Assembly: GCA_021826765.1 (NCBI GenBank)
Contig: JAKAYK010000021.1
Location: forward strand, 1 to 13,941
Reading direction: 5' to 3'
Origin: Thermoplasmata archaeon
GTDB taxonomy: Archaea; Thermoplasmatota; Thermoplasmata; Thermoplasmatales; Thermoplasmataceae
DNA: 13,941 nucleotides
Shown piece by piece: positions 6,749-12,726 of this stretch (position 1 is its first letter; each line of letters opens with the position of its first letter). Both the position numbers and the translations under genes were made by a program. Below the pieces are notes generated by a model that worked only from the letters and a program-made list of their open reading frames with translations, did not search any database and was not told the DNA's origin.

Positions 6749-8724
6749 AAGTCCTAATTTGGAAGGATAGTTCAGCAAATGCTGCTTTCCTCAGAAAACA
6801 GAAAGAAACTTTCCAGTATGCTGTTAATTTCAAGGTGCCAGCCGGCATCTCAGATTTTTATATCAGCACTGGAGGGAAAAACGCTACAATTCATGGAACA
6901 ATAAAAGAAATAATCCCGTTCAAGAAGGGAATGGATGTAAAGGGCAACTCGGATTCAGGCCTGAAATCTATACTTGTGGTGGAAAAAGTTGAATACATTG
7001 AGAAGGGCATTCCTGCATCAAAGTTCACGGTGAAGGGAAAGCCCATTGAAACTATTGAGGACATACAATCTGTTGATTATTCTTCAGAAAAAGCAGAGGA
7101 AACCCCTCACGCAATGGATGCAACACCATCTGTGGAAGTACCTGCAGAAACAAGGAAGGAAAAGGAACCAGCAGCATCCAACAAGAAGAAAGTTCTTGTC
7201 TGGAAGGACACAGCCCAGAAGGTGAAGGCAATCCTTCAGGCCAAGACACTTGAATACGCTGTTGACTTCACCGCGTCATCTGACATAGATGAAGCATACA
7301 TATTCACAGACAAGAAAAAGACAAGCACAAGAGTACAGATTGAAAAGGTAATGCCATTCGATGAACGCCCTGACATTGTGAAGAAGAAAACAAAAGGACT
7401 CAAGACAATCCTGAAAATCAGTTATGCAGAATCACTTGAAAAACCACTGAAAGTCTCTGAATTCATTCTTGGAAATTCACCACTTGTCTCTGTGGAAGGA
7501 AATTATGAGGTTTTCATAACTAGCATCAAGATTTCCATGAAGGATACGTACAGATCCGGAATTGATGATGCAGTCATGAAACTTGTAGATAAGGAATTTT
7601 CCGGGGGTATTGTAATACCCATTGATGCAGCAGAGAGACTTATAAATCTGAAGAAAGAAATGACTGAAGATTCCTTTAATAAGTTAATGGTAAGGATCAG
7701 GGAAGAGATCAGGAAGAGGAAGATCGAGCCCTATGAGGCTGTGGGCATCATCGCAGCACAGAGCATAGGCGAACCTGGCACCCAGATGACCATGAGAACT
7801 TTCCACTTTGCCGGTGTGAAAGAGGTGGACGTTACTCTTGGTCTGCCAAGAATCATAGAAATAGTGGATGCCAGAAGAAAACCATCAACTCCTTCTATGG
7901 ATATATTCCTGCTTCAGGAATTCGAGAAGAATGAGGACATGATCAACAAGGTCATGAGGGAAATTGAGAATACAAGCATAAATGATATAGCTGACATAAC
8001 CACATCCATCTCCGAAATGTACATAGCCATAGAACCAGCGAAAGAGCTCATGGAGAGAAGGAAGGTCAACCTTGGTGATATAGAGAAAGCCATAGGGGCC
8101 CTGAAGGGAATAACAATACTTTCAATGGATGAGAAGGCCATAATCATAAAGCCATCCCAGGATTCATTCAGGAAATTATACGCATTACAGGAGATGTTGA
8201 AGACTCTCACAGTGAAAGGTTTTCCCGGAATCAAGAGGGCTGTTGCAATCAAGGAGAACAACGGTTCATACAAGATACAGACACAGGGATCAAACCTGAG
8301 TCAGGTGCTTGAGATTGAGGAAGTGGATTCCAGAAGAACCACCACAAACGATATCGTGGAGATATCATCCGTACTTGGAATTGAAGCTGCGAGGAATGCA
8401 ATTCTGAACGAGATCAAGGAAACACTCAACGAACAGTCACTTGAAGTTGATGAGAGACACCTGATGATTGTTGCAGACATGATGACACTTGAAGGCAGCA
8501 TCAAGGCAGTAGGAAGGCAGGGAATATCAGGAAAGAAGAGCAGTGTCCTTGCAAGGGCCGCCTTTGAAATCACAACAAAACACCTCATGAGGGCAGGCAT
8601 CATCGGGGAGACAGATCAACTTACTGGAGTGGCAGAAAACATCATAGTAGGTCAGCCTGTAACAGTGGGAACAGGTGCCGTGGATCTGGTTTACAAGAGC
8701 GTGCCACGGAAGCAGGTGAAGTGA
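6745..8724 (+). CDS. rpoA2: RNA polymerase subunit A'' (Rpo1C) with a duplicated N-terminal domain
   Basis: C-terminal part of the largest RNA polymerase subunit. The conserved A'' core begins near residue 265 and includes the trigger loop, GIIAAQSIGEPGTQMTMRTF with H354 (from about residue 334), then LGLPRIIEIVDAR, LGIEAARNAI and GEKSS-like GKKSSVLARAAFE, ending near residue 659. The core alone has normal A'' length (about 390-395 residues). Residues 1 to about 257 are extra: two related domains (2-112 and 149-257), each opening with KVL(I/V)WKD, joined by a Glu/Lys/Ala/Pro-rich linker. They are described in the repeat entry. The start is GTG 6745, overlapping the rpoA1 stop, with GGTGA at 6734-6738 as ribosome binding site. 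An internal ATG at 7537 would give a normal-length A'' but has no ribosome binding site, and the reading frame is open and protein-like throughout, so the long form is favoured. The stop overlaps the start of the nusA-like gene. Confidence 0.96.
   Translation: MKVLIWKDSSANAAFLRKQKETFQYAVNFKVPAGISDFYISTGGKNATIHGTIKEIIPFKKGMDVKGNSDSGLKSILVVEKVEYIEKGIPASKFTVKGKPIETIEDIQSVDYSSEKAEETPHAMDATPSVEVPAETRKEKEPAASNKKKVLVWKDTAQKVKAILQAKTLEYAVDFTASSDIDEAYIFTDKKKTSTRVQIEKVMPFDERPDIVKKKTKGLKTILKISYAESLEKPLKVSEFILGNSPLVSVEGNYEVFITSIKISMKDTYRSGIDDAVMKLVDKEFSGGIVIPIDAAERLINLKKEMTEDSFNKLMVRIREEIRKRKIEPYEAVGIIAAQSIGEPGTQMTMRTFHFAGVKEVDVTLGLPRIIEIVDARRKPSTPSMDIFLLQEFEKNEDMINKVMREIENTSINDIADITTSISEMYIAIEPAKELMERRKVNLGDIEKAIGALKGITILSMDEKAIIIKPSQDSFRKLYALQEMLKTLTVKGFPGIKRAVAIKENNGSYKIQTQGSNLSQVLEIEEVDSRRTTTNDIVEISSVLGIEAARNAILNEIKETLNEQSLEVDERHLMIVADMMTLEGSIKAVGRQGISGKKSSVLARAAFEITTKHLMRAGIIGETDQLTGVAENIIVGQPVTVGTGAVDLVYKSVPRKQVK
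6748..7515 (+). repeat. Tandem duplicated domain fused to the A'' N terminus
   Basis: Protein-level repeat within rpoA2. Copy 1 is residues 2-112 (6748-7080) and copy 2 is residues 149-257 (7189-7515). Matching blocks in order are KVLIWKD / KVLVWKD, FQYAVNF / LEYAVDF, SDFYIST / DEAYIFT, IKEIIPF / IEKVMPF, LKSILVV / LKTILKI, and EYIEKGIPASKF / ESLEKPLKVSEF. The linker (7081-7188) is rich in Glu, Lys, Ala and Pro and looks disordered. The pattern, a short WKD motif, a YxxT strand, a glycine or lysine turn and a late 'LKxIL' strand, resembles small PUA-like beta barrels such as EVE or ASCH domains, which bind RNA or modified bases. That fold guess is weak inference. The domain is not part of the conserved A'' subunit as I know it from Sulfolobus or Thermococcus. 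Confidence 0.85.
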
Positions 8725-9164
8725 TGCCATCCAAAGGCATAGTGATTGACAACAGGATCATAGAATACCGTGCTCTTTTTGCAAGAGTCACCAAGATAGA
8801 AGTGAAGGAATGCATGGAGAACGAGGACATGGTAGTGTTCATTATCCAGGAAAGGAAAATGGCAGAAATGTTCAAGAGAAATCCTGACGTTGTAAACAGG
8901 CTCAGGGAGAAGATAAACAAGCACATCCTCATAGCAGAATCTTCCAGAGACCTTCTGTCATTCATCAAGAATCTTTACTTCAGGTATGGAGTCAGGGAGA
9001 TAGACATAAGATGGAACCAGGGGCAGATCGATATCCATGTGGGTGTTGACCCCAATGAGGTTGGCAAGGCCATTGGAAAGGAAGGAAGAAACGTAAAACT
9101 CATGAAGGATATTGTGAGCAGGTTCTACGAGATCAGGAATCTCTCCATCAAACAGCCTCAGTGA
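8724..9164 (+). CDS. nusA: NusA-like transcription factor (two KH domains)
   Basis: Archaeal NusA homologue: a short protein with two KH RNA-binding domains and none of the N-terminal RNA polymerase-binding or S1 domains of bacterial NusA. The product is 146 residues. The second KH domain carries the GXXG loop as GKEG in KAIGKEGRNVKLMKDI near the C terminus. The first has KRNPDV at the equivalent place, so its loop looks degenerate. ATG 8724 overlaps the rpoA2 stop by one base and follows GGTGA at 8715-8719. GTG 8721 is in frame but almost touches that site. A place after rpoA2 is usual in archaea, although rpl30e, which commonly stands between them, is missing. A role in elongation or termination is likely by family and position. 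Confidence 0.9.
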   Translation: MPSKGIVIDNRIIEYRALFARVTKIEVKECMENEDMVVFIIQERKMAEMFKRNPDVVNRLREKINKHILIAESSRDLLSFIKNLYFRYGVREIDIRWNQGQIDIHVGVDPNEVGKAIGKEGRNVKLMKDIVSRFYEIRNLSIKQPQ

Positions 9165-9181
9165 TTCTGTAACTTTTCTTT

Positions 9182-9214
9182 TGTTCTGAATATAACAGAA
9201 CACTTTTCATTTTT
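9182..9214 (+). terminator. Hairpin with T-rich flanks after the rpo operon
   Basis: TGTTCTG (9182-9188) and CAGAACA (9196-9202) form a perfect 7-bp stem around a 7-base loop. It is followed by cTTTTcaTTTTT (9203-9214) and preceded by TTTTCTTTT. Archaeal termination depends mainly on T-runs on the non-template strand; the hairpin is a possible extra. The location, 18 bases after the nusA-like stop and before a new promoter region, fits an operon end. Confidence 0.55.
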
Positions 9215-9241
9215 ATAGTTTATCAAACAAATATCTATATG
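9210..9241 (+). promoter_or_regulatory. Candidate promoter for the aIF1A-rio1-KH cluster
   Basis: Two TATA-like elements are visible: TTTTTATAG (9210-9218) and ATCTATATG (9233-9241). The centre of the second is about 25 bases before ATG 9262, so transcription would begin at or next to the start codon and the mRNA would be leaderless. The first would give a leader of roughly 20 bases containing only a weak AGGGA site. Leaderless mRNAs are common in archaea. The choice between the two is open. Confidence 0.45.
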
Positions 9242-9261
9242 CGCTTATTACATAGGGAAAC

Positions 9262-9615
9262 ATGACACCACCAGGTGAAGAACCGTCAACCAATCAGGAA
9301 AATTTCAATGTGGAAGAGAATATCGGAAGAGTGATTCTGCCAAACAAGAGGAAAGGTGAAATGTTTGGAATTGTGGAGAAGCTTTCCGGAGGATCACATC
9401 TCTCGGTAATGTGCGAGGATGGGTTCACAAGAGTCACAAGAATCCCCGGAAAGATGAAGAAAAGAATGTGGATAAGGGAGAAGGATCTGGTAATTGTAAA
9501 ACCATGGCAGTTCCAGAATGAAAAAGCAGACATAGTATTCCGATACACCCAGACACAGGGAAACTATCTCCGGAGAAACCATGCACTTCCAGAGATAATA
9601 AACCTGTTCAAATAG
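9262..9615 (+). CDS. eif1A: Translation initiation factor aIF1A
   Basis: Archaeal homologue of eukaryotic eIF1A. It binds the A site of the small ribosomal subunit and helps place initiator tRNA. The product is 117 residues, typical for archaea. After a polar N-terminal tail (about residues 1-23) comes one OB-fold (S1-like) domain, recognisable by RVILPNKRKGEMFGIVEKL, LSVMCEDGFTRVTRIPGKMK, RMWIREKDLVIV and the tail QGNYLRRNHALPE. No good ribosome binding site precedes the ATG; the gene may be translated from a leaderless mRNA. rio1 begins seven bases after its stop, and the initiator tRNA gene lies downstream of the same cluster. Confidence 0.95.
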   Translation: MTPPGEEPSTNQENFNVEENIGRVILPNKRKGEMFGIVEKLSGGSHLSVMCEDGFTRVTRIPGKMKKRMWIREKDLVIVKPWQFQNEKADIVFRYTQTQGNYLRRNHALPEIINLFK

Positions 9616-9622
9616 GCTGTTT

Positions 9623-10384
9623 ATGGATAACCCTGACGACAGATCGGCCCTGAAGAAACTCATTGATATGGATGAGTTCAGGGAGGGGAAATACAGCCGT
9701 GAAAAAACAGAATCCCTGGTCTTTGATGGCAGAACCATGGAAAGCATTTACAAGCTTTTCAAGGATTTTGATATCAAGTATATTGATTATCCTATTTCAT
9801 CCGGAAAGGAATCCGTGGTTTTCAAGGCAGAAGGTCAGATGAAAAGCTACGTGATGAAAATATTCAAGACATCAACACTTAGATTCCACAATATCAGGCC
9901 ATACATAGAAGGAGACCCAAGATTTGCTCATTACAGGAAAACAGGCAGAAATATAGTTCAGCTATGGGTCAGGAAGGAATATGCCAACCTTCTGGAATGC
10001 AGGGAGCATGGTATAAATTCACCAGTTCCCATGGGGTTTATGAAGAATGTTCTCCTGATGTCTTTCATAGGCACAAAAGTGTCTCCAGCTCCGAAACTGA
10101 AAGATGTGCCTGAGAAAAAAAGGGAAGCATACCTGAAGGATGCCATGCTTCAATACAGGAAAATGGTACAGGAGGCAAAGATCATTCATTCAGATCTGAG
10201 CGAATACAATGTGCTCTGCCACAGAAACAGAAGCTACCTGATCGACATGGGGCAGGCTGTGTCCATAAAGCACCCGATGTCAAGGCAGTTCATGGAAAGG
10301 GACATTCAGGTGATGAGGTCTTTCGCATTGAGGAATCAAATTGAGTTTGATGAAAGATGGGTTCCAGTCATGGGGGAAAAATAG
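9623..10384 (+). CDS. rio1: RIO-type serine/threonine kinase Rio1
   Basis: Atypical protein kinase/ATPase of the RIO1 family, known in eukaryotes and archaea for late maturation of the small ribosomal subunit. The product is 253 residues, essentially the bare RIO domain. The nucleotide loop is SSGKESVVF (59-67), the ATP-binding lysine is K79 in YVMKIFK, the catalytic loop is HSDLSEYNVL with D191 and N196, and the metal-binding Asp is D208 in LIDMGQAV. All catalytic residues are present. The start lies seven bases after the aIF1A stop, without a clear ribosome binding site, so translation may depend on reinitiation by ribosomes leaving aIF1A. The stop is directly followed by the start of the KH gene. 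Rio1 is preferred over Rio2 because the winged-helix N-terminal domain of Rio2 is absent. Confidence 0.95.
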   Translation: MDNPDDRSALKKLIDMDEFREGKYSREKTESLVFDGRTMESIYKLFKDFDIKYIDYPISSGKESVVFKAEGQMKSYVMKIFKTSTLRFHNIRPYIEGDPRFAHYRKTGRNIVQLWVRKEYANLLECREHGINSPVPMGFMKNVLLMSFIGTKVSPAPKLKDVPEKKREAYLKDAMLQYRKMVQEAKIIHSDLSEYNVLCHRNRSYLIDMGQAVSIKHPMSRQFMERDIQVMRSFALRNQIEFDERWVPVMGEK

Positions 10385-10954
10385 ATGGATAAGGATGATA
10401 GGGAGAATCAGATAATTTCAATGAAAATACCGATGGAAAGGATCGGTGTGATCATAGGGAAGGGCGGGGAAGTCAAGAAGTATATTGAAGAAGCGGGCCA
10501 GTGCAGGATAATCATAGATTCCGAAACATCTGATGTTTTCATAGAGCAGGGAGGAGACCCTTTGAAGGCTCTTGCAGCATCAGAAGTGGTAAAGGCAGTT
10601 GCAAGGGGTTTCAATCCGGACAGGGCATACTCACTCTTCACGGAAAATTACCAGCTCATAGTGATGCCACTGAGAGAAGTTGCAAGGAAGGGCTCAAACA
10701 GGATAAAGGACATCAAGGGAAGGGTCATTGGCAGAGAGGGCAAGACAAGGAGAATCATTGAGGACCTTACAGATACCATGATATCAGTATACGGCGACAC
10801 AGTATCCGTAATAGGAGATTATGTTTCAGTAAAATATTCCATTGAGGCCCTGCAGATGTTAATATCAGGGAAGAAACAGAGAACAGTATATGCATACCTT
10901 GAAGCAAGGGTGCGTGATCTGAAAATGGAAAAACTCAATGAGAATCTCTCCTGA
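10385..10954 (+). CDS. Dim2/Pno1-like KH-domain RNA-binding protein
   Basis: Archaeal relative of eukaryotic Dim2/Pno1, a small-subunit assembly factor that binds near the 3' end of 16S/18S rRNA. The product is 189 residues with two KH domains. The first has IGVIIGKGGEVKKYIEE with the GXXG loop GKGG at 25-28. The second has GRVIGREGKTRRIIEDLT with the loop GREG at 116-119. The C-terminal part (YAYLEARVRDLKME) is typical of the family. ATG 10385 follows the rio1 stop with no gap, and GGGGGA at about 10372-10377 serves as ribosome binding site inside the end of rio1. The aIF1A, Rio1 and KH cluster is widely conserved in archaea and points to coordinated 30S maturation and initiation. Confidence 0.92.
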   Translation: MDKDDRENQIISMKIPMERIGVIIGKGGEVKKYIEEAGQCRIIIDSETSDVFIEQGGDPLKALAASEVVKAVARGFNPDRAYSLFTENYQLIVMPLREVARKGSNRIKDIKGRVIGREGKTRRIIEDLTDTMISVYGDTVSVIGDYVSVKYSIEALQMLISGKKQRTVYAYLEARVRDLKMEKLNENLS

Positions 10955-10995
10955 GTACAGGCATATTTCCTGATTTATGAACACACTTAGTTTCA

Positions 10996-11024
10996 GCAGA
11001 AAGTATCTGTAATATTCTTTCTGC
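10996..11024. other. Inverted repeat after the KH gene
   Basis: GCAGAAAG (10996-11003) and CTTTCTGC (11017-11024) form a perfect 8-bp stem with a 13-base loop. There is no T-run directly after it on the plus strand, so it is not a clear terminator. It could mark the 3' end of the aIF1A cluster transcript, act on minus-strand transcripts leaving hemD, or be chance. The rest of 10955-11116 holds no gene that I can support. Confidence 0.35.
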
Positions 11025-11094
11025 ATACATGAAATGAAAAACGTCTGCAGATAACAGATTCAAATTCTCATCTATCGGGTCAGGATTGGATGAT

Positions 11095-11104
11095 TCCTGC
11101 AGGA
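11095..11104. other. 10-bp palindrome upstream of the tRNA-iMet promoter
   Basis: TCCTGCAGGA is a perfect palindrome ending 13 bases before the TATA box of the initiator tRNA. A shorter one, TCTGCAGA, lies at 11044-11051 and shares its CTGCAG centre. Position upstream of a promoter would suit a regulator site, but palindromes this short arise by chance and no regulator is known here. Confidence 0.2.
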
Positions 11105-11116
11105 TACATAATAACA

Positions 11117-11124
11117 CTTATATG
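11117..11124 (+). promoter_or_regulatory. TATA box of tRNA-iMet
   Basis: CTTATATG is centred about 26 bases before the first base of the tRNA (11147), exactly the archaeal TATA-to-start distance. Transcription would begin at or next to the mature 5' end, with little or no leader. Confidence 0.6.
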
Positions 11125-11146
11125 AGTATGATAAATATGGAGCCAG

Positions 11147-11221
11147 AGCGGGGTAGGGTAGTCAGGAAATCCCGACGGGCTCATAACCCGTAGATCGATG
11201 GTTCAAATCCATTCCCCGCTA
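11147..11221 (+). tRNA. Initiator tRNA-Met (anticodon CAU)
   Basis: The acceptor stem is AGCGGGG (11147-11153) with CCCCGCT (11214-11220), and the discriminator is A11221. The D stem is GGG (11156-11158) with CCC (11171-11173). The anticodon stem is ACGGG (11175-11179) with CCCGT (11187-11191), around CTCATAA with anticodon CAT at 11182-11184. The T stem is GATGG (11197-11201) with CCATT (11209-11213), with one G-T pair. The A1-U72 acceptor pair and three consecutive G-C pairs next to the anticodon loop are the marks of an archaeal initiator tRNA rather than an elongator. CCA is not encoded. Its last three bases are the complement of the hemD stop codon on the opposite strand. Confidence 0.95.
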
Positions 11222-11908
11222 TTTTCCTGTGTTTTTGCATATGATCTCCACAAGTTTCTCAAAATTTCCATTTCCTGTGGCCCCTATATTGGTATATCCC
11301 ATTTCCATCAGTTCATTTTCCGTGGTTCTTCCGATTGCATGAACCTTATTCTGCATGTATCTGCCCTCACTCACGGAGTGGAAGTATTTCACTTCCATGG
11401 GTGAAGTGAACACAAATCCGCTGAATCCCTCATTGGAAACTGCACGATCAATTTCCTCCTTTTCATTCAATGGTTCATACCTGTACAGGTACATCCTTGT
11501 GACATGATATCCGGTCTTTTCCAGGATCGTATCAAGAATTGTCTCATGATCAATGTTGCTCGGGATGTATATTTCTGTGCTCACAGGAAGATGGTTCGCT
11601 ATTTCTTCTGCAAGGGCCATGGAATCATGTATCCTTGGAACTATGGGAGTGAATCCAGATTCAATCATGAGGTCTGCGGTGATCTTTCCAATGGCAAAAC
11701 CAGGACTTGAAGAATATTCTCTTCCATATTTTTCAAGGAAAATCCTGAATGCAATCTGGCTCATGAATACAAGGGCACTTTCATGTGGTATTTTCTTCAA
11801 TTCACCTTCCATTGCCACGATCTTGAAGAGGGGTATGTTGATCACATCAATGCATCTCTCCCTGTTCACGAATTTCATCTCAGGCCTGAAGCTGACAACA
11901 TGATTCAT
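11219..11908 (-). CDS. hemD: Uroporphyrinogen-III synthase
   Basis: Cyclises hydroxymethylbilane to uroporphyrinogen III, inverting ring D; the product feeds heme, siroheme and cobalamin routes. The protein has 229 residues, near the usual 230-260. The family is poorly conserved, but several of its marks are visible: VVSFRP near the N terminus, FAIGKITADLMIESGF in the first half, and GFVFTSPMEVKYF followed by VHAIGRTTENELMEMGY in the C-terminal half. Its start overlaps the hemC stop (ATGA on the minus strand), and hemC directly precedes it, which supports the call strongly. A GGAGA site lies about ten bases before the start. The TAG stop (11221-11219) is formed from the last bases of the initiator tRNA gene on the other strand. 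Confidence 0.93.
   Translation of the reverse strand: MNHVVSFRPEMKFVNRERCIDVINIPLFKIVAMEGELKKIPHESALVFMSQIAFRIFLEKYGREYSSSPGFAIGKITADLMIESGFTPIVPRIHDSMALAEEIANHLPVSTEIYIPSNIDHETILDTILEKTGYHVTRMYLYRYEPLNEKEEIDRAVSNEGFSGFVFTSPMEVKYFHSVSEGRYMQNKVHAIGRTTENELMEMGYTNIGATGNGNFEKLVEIICKNTGK
11222..11236 (+). terminator. T-rich tract after tRNA-iMet, inside the hemD 3' end
   Basis: TTTT (11222-11225) and TTTTT (11232-11236) follow the tRNA directly, which is what archaeal RNA polymerase uses to stop. On the minus strand the same bases are the Lys/Asn/Thr-rich final codons of hemD, so the signal is embedded in coding sequence. Confidence 0.45.
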
Positions 11909-12726
11909 GTGGAATCTCTCCTTATATGGTTTCCGGCATTTTCAGCGTCCTGTTCAGTCTGTGCCCTGAATTTCCTGCAGATAACATTTCCTTGTAATTC
12001 ATGATAGATGTGAAGCATTCCTGTGAGAGGATGATAAAATATACCAGTGGAAGATGAACATCCAATCTCCAGCGTGATTGCAGTCCTTCTTTCAAGATTC
12101 CATCTCTTTCTCGACTCGTTCTGATCTATTTTATTGATTTTATCACGGAATTCGCTGTCTTTTCTTGTGACAACACAGATTATCCCCTGGGTCGGTGCAG
12201 GGACAAACACATCATATGGGAGCTGCATGAATTTCATGTCAGGGTAGAGCCTTCTTATTCCAGCTTCAGAAAGTATTATTCCGTCATACTCTCCTCTCTT
12301 TACCTTATCCATCCGTGTATCTATATTTCCCCTTATGTCTCTTGCAATCCATTTCTTTCCGTAATACGCAATCTGTGATACTCTTCTTGGAGATGAAGTT
12401 CCCACCACTGCATCGTTCCTGTCCACGCCTATGAATATATCATGAAAATGTTCCCAGTCGAAAAGGGCTGTTATTGAAAGATCAGGTTCAATCTCTGAAG
12501 GCAGGTCCTTGGCACTGTGAACTGCGCAGTCCACTTCACCATCCAGCACCTTCCTGTTCAGTGCATTCACAAATACGCCCTGGGACCCAAATTCATTTAT
12601 GGAAATATTCCTGTTAGCATCTCCTTCAGTGGATACATCCACAATCTCAATCTCTTCTTTAAGCCTTGAAGAGAACATCCTGACCTGCTCATGTGCAAGC
12701 TTACTTTTCCTGGTGCCCACTCTCAT
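11905..12726 (-). CDS. hemC: Hydroxymethylbilane synthase (porphobilinogen deaminase)
   Basis: Joins four porphobilinogen molecules into hydroxymethylbilane. From ATG 12726 the product is 273 residues, slightly below the usual 300. It starts MRVGTRKSKLAHEQ, the family N terminus. Other motifs are DCAVHSAKDLPS with K73 and the catalytic D74, GTSSPRRVSQ and DIRGNIDTR, which bind the cofactor and substrate carboxylates, APTQGII, and LEIGCSSSTGI, in which C223 carries the dipyrromethane cofactor. Longer in-frame starts at 12747 and 12735 are possible. 12726 is chosen because homologues begin just before the VGTR motif and a GGAG site lies upstream, although its spacing is a little long. It overlaps the hemL end by 26 bases and hemD by four. 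Confidence 0.95.
   Translation of the reverse strand: MRVGTRKSKLAHEQVRMFSSRLKEEIEIVDVSTEGDANRNISINEFGSQGVFVNALNRKVLDGEVDCAVHSAKDLPSEIEPDLSITALFDWEHFHDIFIGVDRNDAVVGTSSPRRVSQIAYYGKKWIARDIRGNIDTRMDKVKRGEYDGIILSEAGIRRLYPDMKFMQLPYDVFVPAPTQGIICVVTRKDSEFRDKINKIDQNESRKRWNLERRTAITLEIGCSSSTGIFYHPLTGMLHIYHELQGNVICRKFRAQTEQDAENAGNHIRRDST

Noticed and set aside
6745..7536. Intein or separate gene at the front of rpoA2
   Set aside because: No intein splice motifs (N-terminal Cys/Ser block, terminal His-Asn) are present, and the segment is at the N terminus and not inserted in a conserved motif. A separate gene would need a stop before the A'' core; none exists, and the internal ATG 7537 lacks a ribosome binding site.
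7774..7812. Met in the trigger loop (TQMTMRTFH) as an unusual substitution
   Set aside because: Met at this position also occurs in bacteria and, as I recall, in methanogens, so it is a normal variant.
10935..11117. 60-codon minus-strand frame in the gap before tRNA-iMet
   Set aside because: Overlaps the KH gene end and the tRNA promoter, has no ribosome binding site that I can see and no recognisable motif.
11504..12004. Plus-strand frames opposite hemD and hemC
   Set aside because: They are antisense to genes with clear family motifs and contain no motif of their own.
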